Below, piece by piece: positions 1-9,127 of a stretch of 64,000 bases of DNA. The stretch spans positions 11,455,369 to 11,519,368 of the forward strand of contig CM039462.1 in assembly GCA_022414725.1 (NCBI GenBank), in the 5' to 3' direction. This DNA is from Microglena sp. YARC (Eukaryota > Chlorophyta > Chlorophyceae > Chlamydomonadales > Chlamydomonadaceae). How positions within the stretch are numbered: the stretch's first letter is position 1; each line of letters begins with the position of its first letter. The translations under genes were made by a program, and so were the position numbers. The notes below the pieces were generated by a model. It ran no database searches. It was not told the origin of the DNA and saw only the letters and a list, made by a program, of their open reading frames with translations.

Positions 1-503
1 GTTGGTGCTTTCTTAGGCAACCAGTTTGGACCAGAGTCTATTTCACCGTTTGTTTTCCTTAGTTTCCCCGTTGTAGTTTTGTATCCGTATGTGATACATA
101 GCCTTAGCTGCCTCCTTGACTGAGATGGTGCCCCCTCCTGGTGCTTGGATCATGCTCAACCCTCTCTGCAACCCCCATCCACCCCCCATCCACCCACTGA
201 CTAAGATGGTGCCCCGTTGTAGTTTTGTATCCGTACGAGATACATAGCCTTAGTTGCCTCCTTGACTGAGATGGTGCCCCCTCCTGGTGATTGGATCATG
301 TTCAACCCTCTCTGCACTAGATGGGTCTTTCTTTGGCACCAAGGTAGGATCAGAGTCTATTTACCTATTCCATGGTATGTTCCCCATTATTCCTTGTTTT
401 CTATATGCCTGCCTCTTTAAAAGAGATGGCTCCCTCTGGAGATCCGGTAAAGCTCACCCCCCTCGTGGCCAGAGCTTTCTTGGGCACCCAGACGGGACAA
501 GAG
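1..503. repeat. Degenerate ~150-180 bp repeat family, first block
   Basis: Two diverged copies of one sequence lie here, recognised by ATACATAGCCTTAG followed by TGCCTCCTTGACTGAGATGG (near 95 and 241), then a segment ending in GGCCAGAGCTTTCTTGGGCACC (split here only by length). The anchor CCGTA falls at 85 and 231. No coding potential is visible. The block is interrupted at about 504 by a SINE and resumes after it at about 901, so both blocks were probably one array. Confidence 0.7.
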
Positions 504-900
504 TAATGATAACGCCTGGTGGGGCGTGGGATTGAGGGAGCCCTGTCTTACGGCGGTAGAGAACGGGCTTCTACTTTACCTGGACAGAGCTACCATGGCG
601 GTTGACAGCGATCGCGAACACTAAAGCGCACCCTAGGGATTCGAACCAGGGTACTTCAAATTGCCAAATTGGCCAGCGCACTTAAAAACAAGAAAACTGA
701 GCTTTGTAGTGCAAAAAGCGCAAAAATTGCTTGCTGCGCCAACAGGGAGTTGCAAAAAACTGCGCTAAATGCGCAGAGGGGGTCAAAAAGTCAGCTCTCA
801 AAAGCACAAAAGTGTGCGATTTGAATTACCCTGATTAGAACCCCGCACCTCCAGTCTGATTTCAACGAACACAACCAATGAGCCGATCGTCAAAATGGGA
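504..900 (-). mobile_element. tRNA-derived SINE, copy A (split by a MITE)
   Basis: Read on the minus strand, this is a tRNA-like head, a middle segment with ATGGTAGCTCTGTCC, and a tail with CCACGCCCCACCAGGCGTTA. The head contains an RNA polymerase III B box, GGTTCGAATCC-like, at about 638-648, and an A-box-like CGGCTCATTGG in the part beyond 834. The copy is cut inside its B box by a 187-bp MITE at 647-833. Removing the MITE and one copy of its target duplication restores a head parallel to copy D at 5606-5804. No clear target duplication of the SINE itself was found. The exact 5' end is uncertain by about 10 bp. Confidence 0.8.
647..833. mobile_element. hAT-like MITE, copy 1, nested in a SINE
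   Basis: The element is 187 bp and non-coding. It begins CAGGGTACTTCAAA and ends with the inverted form TTTGAATTACCCTG. The flanking octamers are ATTCGAAC (639-646) and ATTAGAAC (834-841), an 8-bp target duplication with one mismatch. CAGGG termini plus 8-bp duplications are typical of the hAT superfamily. The interior is made of GCGC, GCGCAGTTTTT and AAAAAGCGC motifs. The same element occurs in opposite orientation at 2687-2881. Confidence 0.85.
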
Positions 901-1400
901 GATTCGAGATCTGAGTCTTTTCACCGTTTGTTTGCCTTAATGCCCCGTTGTTATTTTGTATCCGTATGAGATACATAGCCTTAGCTGCCTCCTTGACTGA
1001 GATGGTACCCCCTCGTGCCCTGATACATCATGCTCACCCCCCTCTTGGCCAGAGCTTTCTTCGGCACCCAGGTGCGACCAGAGTCTATTTCATTGTCTGT
1101 TTGCCTTCATGCCTTGTCATCTCTATGCCTGCCTGAATCACCGTATGAGGCACTTAGCCTTAGCTGCCTCCTTGACTGAGATGGTAGCCCGTCGTGCTCT
1201 GGTATTGCTCACCCCCCTCCTGGTTGGAGCTTTCTTTGGCACCCAGGTGCGAGCAAAGTCTATTACATTGCCTATTTGCCTTCATGCCTTGTCATCTCTA
1301 TGCCTGCCTGTTTCACCGTATGAGGCACGTAGCCTTAGCTGCCTCCTTGACTGAGATGGTTCCCCCTCTTGGTGCTCGGATCTTGCTCACCCCTTGGTCA
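901..1400. repeat. Degenerate ~177 bp tandem repeat, second block
   Basis: Three successive copies start at CCGTATGAG near 962, 1141 and 1316, spaced 179 and 175 bp. Each holds the segment TGCCTCCTTGACTGAGATGG, then a CACCCCCCTC stretch, then GAGCTTTCTT. The small open frames here are in different frames between copies and change with indels, so I do not call genes. Confidence 0.75.
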
Positions 1401-1628
1401 TTCTTTGGAACCATGGCATGGATGGATGTTACAGTCCAGGGGTACTAAGAATGCGAAAGGGACTTGCAAAACCTTCAATGTTCATGATAAGTGCAAACTA
1501 TCAAGTGGGACTTCCCGTGGATAACCAGGGTCCCCCTCACGCTCTATGTAGAGGTCAAAAAGAAACCACACTGTGGCTACTGACTTTTCAAATTCATCGG
1601 AAATTCGTGCTCCCTAGTTTGCCGCAGT

Positions 1629-1663
1629 CCCCCCCCCCCCCCCCCACACACACACACCCCCCC
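1629..1663. repeat. Poly-C / (CA)n microsatellite
   Basis: A run of about 17 C is followed by about six CA dinucleotides and another C run. It abuts the 3' end of SINE copy B. Length is likely to be unreliable in the assembly. Confidence 0.9.
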
Positions 1664-1669
1664 TTAAAA

Positions 1670-1785
1670 AGAAACGCCTGGAGGGGCGTGGTGTTAAGGG
1701 CACCCTCCCGTACGTCGTAGCTGGGGAAAGTCACCATGGCAGACAAGAGCGGGAGCCAAAATCTAGGGGATGTAACTGGCTCATG
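1670..1785 (-). mobile_element. SINE copy B, tail fragment
   Basis: On the minus strand the segment carries the family middle motif CCATGGTGACTTTCCCC and the tail TTAACACCACGCCCC then TCCAGGCGTT. The tRNA-like head is missing or too diverged to see. It is the most diverged copy in the window. Confidence 0.5.
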
Positions 1786-1800
1786 CAAGGACTAGTTCCC

Positions 1801-1994
1801 CCATCACTACTTCATGATCACTACTTTATGATCACTACTATTTGATCACTACTTTATGATCACTACTTTATGATCACTACTTCATGATCACTACTTTATG
1901 ATCACTACTTTATGATCACTACTTTATGATCACTACTTTTTTATCACTACTTTTTGATCACTACTTTATGATCACTACTTTATGATCACTACTT
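1801..1994. repeat. 14-bp minisatellite, about 13-14 copies
   Basis: The unit TGATCACTACTTTA is repeated head to tail, with CTTCA and TTTTT variants of the last bases. Each unit contains the palindrome TGATCA. One unit near 1936 lacks the leading G. Confidence 0.95.
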
Positions 1995-2079
1995 CATTTT
2001 GAACCCTTTTTAGGCCAAATTGCCGCTGTAAAAAAAGGTTTGGCCCTACAAGGCTTTAAATATCTATAAAAACACTGTC

Positions 2080-2365
2080 TCTGAAGGCTTATGCGCGCTC
2101 GGCCCTATATATATGCCATCATATTCTTATATATATCAGATGTTCTTATGTGCCTTGATACCGATTGGTAGATTATGCTTGCTCGAATATGCCATTTGCT
2201 TATATATAAAATATGCTCATATGTGCCTTGATAGCGGCTGGTAGATCAGGCTTGCTCGTATGTGCAATATGCTTATATATATTGCATGCCTGTACGTATG
2301 CACCAAATGATCTTATGCACCATAAACACAATGTATAATATGCATCATATGCATATACACCATAT
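2080..2365. repeat. AT-rich degenerate tandem repeat (~73 bp)
   Basis: TGTGCCTTGATA recurs at about 2150 and 2224, followed each time by GGTAGAT and GCTTGCTCG, then a run of TATATA. A third, weaker part with CATATGC motifs continues to about 2365. No gene is visible. Confidence 0.6.
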
Positions 2366-2374
2366 GCTCTTATG

Positions 2375-3085
2375 TGTCGTGGCCCCTTGTTGCAGGCCCT
2401 AGCTGGCACCCTGGCAGGTGCATTGATCAGTGGAGTGCAGCTGGCAGTATCAATGTCCAACACGGGGGGTGCGTGGGATAACGCCAAGAAGTACATTGAG
2501 GCAAGTGGTTTGTTAGATTTTCATTTGGAAATTCATGGGGATGGTGCTCAATCTTGTGCCTGTGAAAAAACTTGTGTGATTGTACTTGAGGATTCAGTTC
2601 AACCATGTCTAGGTCAAACTTAGGGGATGCCCCCCCGGGGTGCCAGGGACAATGCCAAGAAGTACATTGAGGCTAGTGGTTTCATTCAGGGTAATTCAAA
2701 GCTCGCGCTTTTGCGCTTTTGGACGCTGACTTTGTGACCCCCTCTGCGCTTTAAGCGCAGTTTTTTGCAACCCCTTGTTGGCGCTGCAAGCAATTTTTGC
2801 GCTTTTTGCTCTGCAAAGCGCAGTTTTTTTGTTTTCAAGTGCGCTAAAGCGCTGGCCAGTTTGGCCATTTGAAGTACCCTGGTTTCATTAGTATATTAAT
2901 TAAGAGGGATACTGATTCAGGTATTCATTAGGATAATGATTCGGATGTTCATAGGGGTGGATGGAGCTATATCTTGTGCCTATTACAAAATTTGTGTGAT
3001 GGCTCTAAAGGTTACAGTTATTCTGTGTCTATGTCAAACTCAGGGGGGGGCCTGAGACAATTCCACGAAGTACATTGAGGAAACC
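2375..3085. repeat. Degenerate ~170-205 bp tandem repeat
   Basis: GTACATTGAG occurs near 2491, 2662 and 3070. Between these anchors lie alignable segments (TCTTGTGCCT, TTGTGTGATGG-like and TGTCTAGGTCAAACT-like). The second unit is interrupted by a MITE at 2687-2881. Once the MITE and one target duplication are removed, the spacings become about 171 and 205 bp. Confidence 0.7.
2687..2881. mobile_element. hAT-like MITE, copy 2
   Basis: The element is 195 bp and opposite in orientation to copy 1. It starts CAGGGTAATTCAAA and ends TTTGAAGTACCCTG, giving 13 of 14 matching inverted termini. It is flanked by a perfect 8-bp target duplication GTTTCATT (2679-2686 and 2882-2889). It has no coding capacity, so any movement would depend on a hAT-type transposase elsewhere in the genome. 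Confidence 0.92.
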
Positions 3086-3239
3086 TAAATCTAAACCCAG
3101 TACTCTGGTAGGAAGAACAAGTCATTTCGTTAGCCATAGCGACGACGTCACTTTTGTACAGTTTGCATTTAGATCCACGTCGATTTCATTCGAGTGCCGA
3201 TACTGGGAGAAGGAAGGCGACTTAAATAAGATACTGGAC

Positions 3240-4020
3240 TAACAGCTGTACAGCTGTACAGCTGTTGGCCTCCAGCAATTAGCGTGAAACGCGCCATTTC
3301 ATTCAAAATATGTACCAAGTCTAAGTCTGAGTGGCGACACTAGGAGAGGGGAGACGACTCCAATAGGATACTGGACTGGCAGCTACAGGCCTCCAGCGAT
3401 TAGCGTGAAAAGCTTTAGTTCATATGAAACATGTCCCGAGTCCGAGTCAGAATGGCGACACTAGGAGAGGGGAGACGACTCCATTAGGATGCTGAACTAG
3501 TGAACTGGCAGCTACAGGCCTCCAGCGATTAGCGTGAAAGGCTTTACTTCAAACGAAACATGTACCATGTTATGTCCAAGTCTGAGTGGCGACACTAGGA
3601 GAGGGGAGACGACTTCAATAGGATACTGGACTCACAGCTGCAGGCCTCCAGCGATTAGTGTGAAACGCTCTAGTTCATTCGAAACATGTACCGAATCAGA
3701 GTCAGAGTGGCGACACTAGGAGAGGGGAGACGGCTTCAATAGGATACTGGACTGACAGCTGCAGGCCTCCAGCGATTAGCGTGAAACGCTCTAGTTCATT
3801 CAAAACATGTACCGAGTCAGAGTGAGAGTGGCGACACTAGGAGAGGGGAGACGACTGTAATAGGACACTGGACTGACAGCTGCAGGCCTCCAGCAAGTAG
3901 CATGAAACGCTCCAGTACATTTGAAAAATGTACTGCAGCATTTTCACGGTACTCGCTAGAGGCCTGTAGCTGCCAGTTTAGCGTCTTATTGCAGTAGTCT
4001 TCCCTCCGTCTCTCAAGGCT
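3240..4020. repeat. ~122 bp tandem repeat ending in an inverted unit
   Basis: GGCCTCCAGCRATTAGCGTG recurs near 3269, 3389, 3518, 3643, 3764 and 3885, spaced 120-129 bp. Each unit also has GGCGACACTAGGAGAGGGGA and TAGGATACTGGACT. At about 3955-4015 a partial unit appears in reverse orientation (GAGGCCTGTAGCTGCCAG). No open frame persists across units. Confidence 0.9.
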
Positions 4021-4069
4021 TCCATTCTGACTCGTTCCCTCTGTGAAAGGTTACAGTGTTATTGTGTGC

Positions 4070-4278
4070 TTAGCCTCTTTCAGTGATATACGTTGGTCTG
4101 GTGGTAGACTAAATCACTTTAAGAATGAAGAGTCGGGGGGTCCTCCTTCGGTCGCTCTTGGCGTTGCAGGTCGTCGTCAACCGCGATGGTAGCTTGTCCA
4201 GTTGAGGTAGGAGACCGCTCCCCACCCGCGTACGACGAGCTCCCTTAACACCACGCCCCACCAGGCGTTATCATTACC
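4070..4278 (+). mobile_element. tRNA-derived SINE, copy C, full length
   Basis: The copy is 209 bp on the plus strand between perfect 8-bp direct repeats TTGTGTGC (4062-4069 and 4279-4286). It starts TTAGCCTCTTTCAGTGATA. The A box TGGTCTGGTGG lies in the head, but the B box is damaged (GGGGGGTCCTCCTTCGG where copy E has a good match). The body has CGATGGTAGCTTGTCC and the end is CAGGCGTTATCATTACC. It has no poly-A tail. It carries the same tRNA-like head as copy E, and a different one from copies A and D. Confidence 0.88.
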
Positions 4279-4286
4279 TTGTGTGC

Positions 4287-4695
4287 GACGCGGCACAAAT
4301 TGAGCGACAAATTGATTTACATACTCAATCGGCCACCCCAATAATTGTTTATACTAGACAGCGAGGGGGTAGGGATGATCTTAAGAGAAATCCATGCCTT
4401 CTTGTATTGTGTTCTCTTGTGGCTTTCTTGCCTTTCACGTGCTTGGATCGCGTCTCAGTCTAGATTTACGCACTCAGCCACCCCAATAATTGTTTTACCT
4501 AGATAGCGTGGCGCATCAATGTTTCGTCGTGTTCATAAGCCCCACTTCACGCCGTCAAGCCTTGATGCACAGTTGGATTCCAGTAGGGCACCAGGAAAAA
4601 TGCCATCATCATCGTTATCACAACAGAAATTCATGGAAAAAAGCCGAAAGGTAAAGCCCATAAAATGTCCCTCGAAGTATCCCAATCAATTTTTG
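4287..4695. other. Non-coding spacer between inverted SINEs
   Basis: I see no gene. A direct repeat pair containing GCCACCCCAATAATTGTTT lies near 4331 and 4476, about 150 bp apart, each followed by a TAGA.AGCG motif. Short open frames have no recognisable features. Confidence 0.5.
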
Positions 4696-4708
4696 AACCT
4701 ATGTACCT

Positions 4709-4915
4709 AAAAAGGTAACGATAACGCCTGGTGGGGCGTGGTGTTAAGGAGCGGGTGGGGAGCGGTCTCCTACCTCAAATGGACAAGCTACCATCGCAGT
4801 TGACGACGACCTGCAACGCCAAGAGCGACCGAAGGGGGAGTCGAACCCCCCGACTCTTCATTTTTATAGTGATTCAGTCTACCACTAGACCAATGTATAT
4901 CACCGAAAGAGGCTA
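4709..4915 (-). mobile_element. tRNA-derived SINE, copy E, full length with 13-bp TSD
   Basis: The copy is 207 bp on the minus strand with a perfect 13-bp target duplication AACCTATGTACCT (4696-4708 and 4916-4928). Both pol III promoter boxes look intact: A box TGGTCTAGTGG (plus-strand 4882-4892) and B box GGTTCGACTCC (4837-4847). The head resembles a tRNA as far as the T arm, with no proper acceptor stem. The body and the tail CCACGCCCCACCAGGCGTTA match the other copies. The minus-strand 3' end is GTTACCTTTTT, where the T run could be a pol III stop. This is the best-preserved copy in the window. Confidence 0.93.
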
Positions 4916-4939
4916 AACCTATGTACCTACATATATGCT

Positions 4940-5365
4940 TGACACTTGAATTTGTCTCAGACAGATATGGATTCAGACATTGATCGGGATTTTAGTGGGG
5001 AAAGATTGGGATATTTATCGAGATATGTAATTGGGAAAATCATTACGATTAAGATATTTATTGAGATATGTATTGGGATGTTTATTGCGATCTTTAATCG
5101 GGACAATCATTGGGATTCAGATATTTATTGAGATATTTATTGGGATATTTAATCGGGACAATCATTGGGATTAAGATATGTATTGAGATATTTATTGGGA
5201 TGTTGAAGTGAGATGTTCATCGGATTGGGATATTAATTGAGATATTGATTGATACATTTAATTGGGATATTGAATTGAGATGTCGATTGGGACCATCATC
5301 GGTATTTAGCTATTTATTGATGTATTTAATTGGGATATTGAATTGAGATGTTGATTGGGATGTAA
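4940..5365. repeat. AT-rich degenerate repeat of GATATTTATTG type
   Basis: Variants of GATATTTATTG, GGGATATTTAAT and GGGACAATCATTGGGATT alternate without a strict period. Copies of the last motif lie about 60 bp apart (near 5100 and 5157). The open frame across it is low-complexity and is not called. Confidence 0.75.
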
Positions 5366-5605
5366 AGTGATATAGGGCTCAAGGTTGTGAATGTGACAAG
5401 TCGGTGCTATGGCGGCGAAGGCTGCAGTTCTTCAAATCTCTAGTGGAGTTAAGGTCGTATCATTGACTCATGTATGCATGTATATAATCATTGAATTGCA
5501 ATTTTCATGTGTAGCACGAATCAGTGCCCCCGTCAGTAAAACGATTATTTGGTGTTTAGTTCATAAATGCTATTTCGTGAAGGCCCTTCCTATCATGATC
5601 CCTTC
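5366..5605. other. No feature recognised
   Basis: This is mixed sequence without a supported gene or repeat. It forms the target flank of SINE copy D. Confidence 0.4.
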
Positions 5606-5804
5606 GGTAATGATAACGCCTGGCGGGGCGTGGTATTAAGTGAGCCATGTTTTACGGCGGTAGGGAACGGGCTGCTACTTTACTTGGACAAAGCTACCAT
5701 GGCAGTTGGCAGCGACCGCGAACACTAAAACGCACCCGTAGGGATTCGAACTTTGCAACTTCTCCGCTCAAGGGGCTCTGCCATTGAGCCATTTGTCGAA
5801 ATGG
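5606..5804 (-). mobile_element. tRNA-derived SINE, copy D, alternative tRNA head
   Basis: On the minus strand the head has the classical A box ATGGCTCAATGGCAGAGC and a B box AGTTCGAATCC (plus-strand 5742-5752). The body is CTGCCAACTGCCATGGTAGC and the tail CCACGCCCCGCCAGGCG then TTATCATTACC. The head therefore belongs to the same type as copy A but differs from copies C and E, while body and tail are shared by all four. No convincing target duplication was found, so the ends are approximate. Confidence 0.85.
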
Positions 5805-6380
5805 GAATTAGATGCTACATGGCAAGGCTAGTGATTGCCATGTGCATGGCGGCTGTTCTTCGAGATGCAATGGAGGTATGGTCCAGATCCCGTTGTTAAA
5901 GGTCACGGCAACGGGAGTTCGAGCCTGTCGGAAGCCCGAGCCTTGTCGGAAGCCGAGCCTGTCGGAAAGCCGAGACTGTCGGCAGACAGTGGGCGTCTCG
6001 AGTCCGTTCTTTCGTGGGCGGTGGTGTTCCACTGCTAGGGTAAGTGCCACTTGTAATCTTTCTTTTTAGTGGTCAATGTACCAATATCCACCAAGCTCCA
6101 GGCACCAATCCACTACTATCCACCGCACCGCAGACACATTTGGAGTCGAGAAGGTCACAAGGAAATGTGTAATCATCATCAATATCCAATGATGTATGCT
6201 TATATCTACTGATCTTTGCTTATATCCACATCTGTCTGCTGATCTATGCTTATATCCAGGCTGGCAATACTGAGCACGCCCGAATGCTAGGTGGCAAGGG
6301 AAGTGATTGCCACAAGGCCGCTGTCATTGGAGATACCGTGGGTGATCCACTAAAGGACACCTCTGGGCCCTCTCTCAACA
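5805..6380. repeat. Paired diverged repeats and a short GC-rich tandem run
   Basis: A segment starting ATGCTACATGGCAAGG near 5811 recurs as ATGCTAGGTGGCAAGG near 6283, both followed by AGTGATTGCCA. Between them, 5927-5987 holds about four units of a ~17-bp repeat (TGTCGGAAGCCGAGCC type), and 6185-6260 holds TGCTTATATC repeats. I see no supported gene. Confidence 0.55.
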
Positions 6381-6615
6381 TTCTGGTCAAGCTCATGGCT
6401 GTGGAGTCTTTGGTCTTCGCCCCATTCTTCTTTGCTTGCGGCCATGGCCAGGTGAGAAGAGAAAGCAAGCATCAATGTTTATGTTGTTCGCTACGAGTAG
6501 CAGGTCGCAGGCAGCTCCCCTTGCCCATCCCTTATGAGTTATAAGCTTTTAGTGTGCGCCCCATTCTTTTTTGCTTGCGGCCATTGCCAGGTGAGAAGAG
6601 TTAGCAAGCACCCCA

Positions 6616-6664
6616 ATATGTATGTTTGTATGTATGTATGTATGTATATGTGTATGTATGTATG
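6616..6664. repeat. (TATG)n microsatellite
   Basis: About ten imperfect TATG/TTTG units occur in a row. Confidence 0.92.
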
Positions 6665-6764
6665 TACAAGTACGGTAGCCCGTGTGGCCGGTGGCCACCC
6701 CCCACCCACCCAGGTCATGGATCCTGGTCTGGTCTGGGTTACAGAACGGGTACCGCTCCCCCCC

Positions 6765-6765
<1 letters not shown>

Positions 6766-6795
<30 letters not shown>
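6766..6795. repeat. 30-base C homopolymer
   Basis: An uninterrupted run of 30 C lies inside a C/T-rich tract that extends to about 7080. The other strand would be a G run with quadruplex potential. Its true length is likely to be uncertain. Confidence 0.95.
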
Positions 6796-6797
<2 letters not shown>

Positions 6798-7480
6798 TCC
6801 CTTACACACAGTCAAGATATCAGCCATCTCCGCCGACGCTCCCCTCCCTCTCCCCCTGCACCCACAGACGCACACCTCCTCTCCCCGCCTATTCCCCTTG
6901 TGCTTCAGCCGTGGCCTCCCACCCTCTCATGCACGCATACCATCCCCCCCCTCCTCCATCCAGACCCAACAGTATCCCTTACTTCCCCCGACCTCTTCCT
7001 ACCCCTCATTCCCACCCCATCACAAACACTCTCTTTCTCTTCACCTTTCCCCCCCCAACCCTTCCTTCCCCTGTATCTTCCTCTTTGCGCTTAGATACCT
7101 GGTTGGTTGGAAGTCGCGCTCAGTCAATTCGCTTTATGCTAGTGGCCATGGCCAAGTAAGAAGAGATAACGTCCTAGGATCATTGTCTCTGTTTTTGGCA
7201 AGTAGCAGCTTCTAGGCAGCTCCCCTTGCCCATCCCTTGTGATCTTTTAGTGACCGCCCCCATTATTTATTCTTGCGGCCATGGCCACAAAATTTCTTGC
7301 ATTTCGTAATTGCGTCGCTCCCCTTGTTAGCAGCCAGCAGAAAGTAACTGGCGTATGTAAGTTTCAGAAAAAATCAAGAATATTTACAAATATGAGAAAC
7401 AAGGCCAGAAAACCTTAATTCTTGCTGTTTAATGGCCAGGTAGGAAGAAATAGCAAGCATAGCGTGATTGTGTTTTTGGC

Positions 7481-7767
7481 CTGTAGGAGCTTCTATGCAT
7501 CGTCCCTTATGAGCCTTGGGTATTTACCCCATTTTTCTATACTTAGGGAACGGAAACTAATATAAGTGTTTGAAAAATTAAAATTAACCTAATATTATAT
7601 ATAGTGTCACAAATAATTTTAGTTTTCCAAATGAATTCGAATTTCTGGTGAGACGGCTTGTCCGACTAATATATATATCATATATTTATTTCACTAATAT
7701 TATATAACATAGCCGACCCCTATCTATACTTCTTATCATGCCTGCGTGGGAGGAGATATGATATTAC
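7481..7767. other. AT-rich sequence, no gene seen
   Basis: Contains TATATA-rich stretches such as ATTATATATAG near 7594 and TATATATATCA near 7669. No supported coding sequence or RNA gene. Confidence 0.4.
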
Positions 7768-7890
7768 TTTTTTTTAAGTTGTGAAAGGATTTTCACCCTA
7801 GGAGGTGGGTCTCCCTACACAAACCAGCGACACCGAGGATTCAGTTTTAATTGCGCGTTCGCCACTCCTACCAAAAGAGTAGGCGCACTT
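7768..7890 (+). repeat. Long inverted repeat, left arm
   Basis: About 120 bp from TTTTTTTAAGTTGTGAAAGG to CTACCAAAAGAGTAGGCGCA is the reverse complement, with roughly 80% match by eye, of 9128-9248. The shared core is CCCTACACAAACCAGCG then CACCGAGGATTCAGTT. Near the end both arms can form CCTAC/GTAGG hairpins with different loops. The arms may be the ends of a ~1.48-kb element or two opposed copies of a short interspersed element. Confidence 0.8.
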
Positions 7891-7925
7891 AAGGTTATCA
7901 GTATCATACTGGTCCCCAGAATCAG

Positions 7926-8080
7926 CATACAATATATGATGCAATATCATGTGATATAATCATACAATATATGATGCAATATCATGTGATATAATCATAC
8001 AATATATAATGCAATATCATGTGATATAATCATACAATATATGATGCAATATCATGTGATATAATCATACGACATATGAT
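7926..8080. repeat. 35-bp AT-rich minisatellite, four copies plus degenerate tail
   Basis: CATACAATATATGATGCAAT starts units at 7926, 7961, 7996 and 8031, an exact 35-bp period. A decayed tail with CATACAAT and ATGATACATCAT motifs runs on to about 8280. Confidence 0.95.
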
Positions 8081-8992
8081 TCATCATACAATGTATGATA
8101 CATCATCAAACGATACAAGATACAATACCATATGAAATATGCATTCAATATATGATACACCATACAATATCATAATTCATAAAGGATACAATCATATGAT
8201 TGATGATTCATCATACAATACCATTAATATAATAATCCTACGGATATATGATACATCATCAGGCGATAAATGAAATACGATCACATGGTACAATACGTCG
8301 GTCATATATTATATCGGTATATCATTCTTAACAATTATAGGTATCAACCATGTCAATGCATTGCATTTAATTCCTGCACATGCGCAATTGCAGGGTCTCA
8401 TCTTTCATTTCTTTGGCATCTGAGCTCACAATCAGCAGAAGGAGAAAGGGAATCCATTGGCGGATGACCAAAGCAAGACTCAGCAGCTTCGGACATGTTT
8501 TTTACCAATCACGTAGATTTCCAATGCTTTTCTTTTCAGCTTTTCTTAGCAACTTATAGGCAGATCCCCCGGCTAGCTGTCCAGCCAAATGGCAACCACC
8601 CTAGCTTGTAGCCAAAAGCAGTGGGTGATAACGTGTTGCCCAAGGCAGGGGAAAGTCTGGTCCGTCCAGTGTAGTCATTAATTTACCCCGAAACCCCCTT
8701 CCCCCCCATGGTGTTGTTCGAGGACCCCCTTTGGACTGCTTCCTTAAATCACGCCGACTAGGCGTACTGCTTTTCTTTTCTTTTCTACTGCACTGGTGCC
8801 CCTAGAAGCTTTCATCATCATATTTCCCGAATGCTCATTTATTTGAGTGTGGCCTAGAAGACGCCACGACAAGCGGTAGAAAAAATCCCTGTTGAGTTCC
8901 TCAACCAAAGGTCTCTGCAATGATGGTTGGAGACGTATACATATGTGTTAAACTGCCCATACATACATAGGTAGTTGAACATACACATGTAT
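8081..8992. other. Interior between inverted arms, no gene supported
   Basis: No recognisable gene. Near 8739 the segment CTTAAATCACGCCG then ACTAGGCGT resembles the SINE tail but is too diverged to call. A T/C-rich run (CTTTTCTTTTCTTTTC) lies near 8770. Confidence 0.35.
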
Positions 8993-9062
8993 AGGCAGTT
9001 GAATAGAAGTCAAGGCTGCCTATATATGTTTAGGCTACCTAAACATATATTTTCAACTGCCT
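8993..9062. repeat. 70-bp palindrome with perfect 13-bp inner stem
   Basis: The inner stem ATATATGTTTAGG (9022-9034) pairs perfectly with 9038-9050 across a 3-base loop. Outer arms AGGCAGTTGAA (8993-9003) and TTCAACTGCCT (9052-9062) also pair. The whole would form a long cruciform or RNA hairpin. Its role is unknown. Confidence 0.9.
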
Positions 9063-9127
9063 AGCAAATCTCTGGCTTTTTCATAAGTAGTGGTGAATGT
9101 TCGTTTGGCTGAGAGTCGGTATCTCCC

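Larger units (their letters stand above)
6381..7480. repeat. Degenerate dispersed repeat with microsatellite inserts
   Basis: The motif TTGCTTGCGGCCATGGCCAG followed by GTGAGAAGAG recurs near 6430 and 6570, with weaker copies near 7140, 7275 and 7430. A second module, AGGCAGCTCCCCTTGCCCAT, occurs near 6509 and 7214. The copies are separated by a (TATG)n run, a long C run and a C/T-rich tract. The proline- and leucine-rich frames at 6534-7215 read from this tract in all frames and are not genes. Confidence 0.7.

Noticed and set aside
4837..4915. A functional tRNA gene
   Set aside because: The A and B boxes are good, but acceptor-stem pairing is absent and the sequence continues into a repeated SINE body with its own target duplications.
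6534..7215. Proline-rich frames of up to 186 codons
   Set aside because: All three plus frames are open because of a C/T-rich tract and a C homopolymer; there are no motifs.
8739..8765. Another SINE tail (CTTAAATCACGCCG ACTAGGCGT)
   Set aside because: Too diverged, and the body motif is missing.
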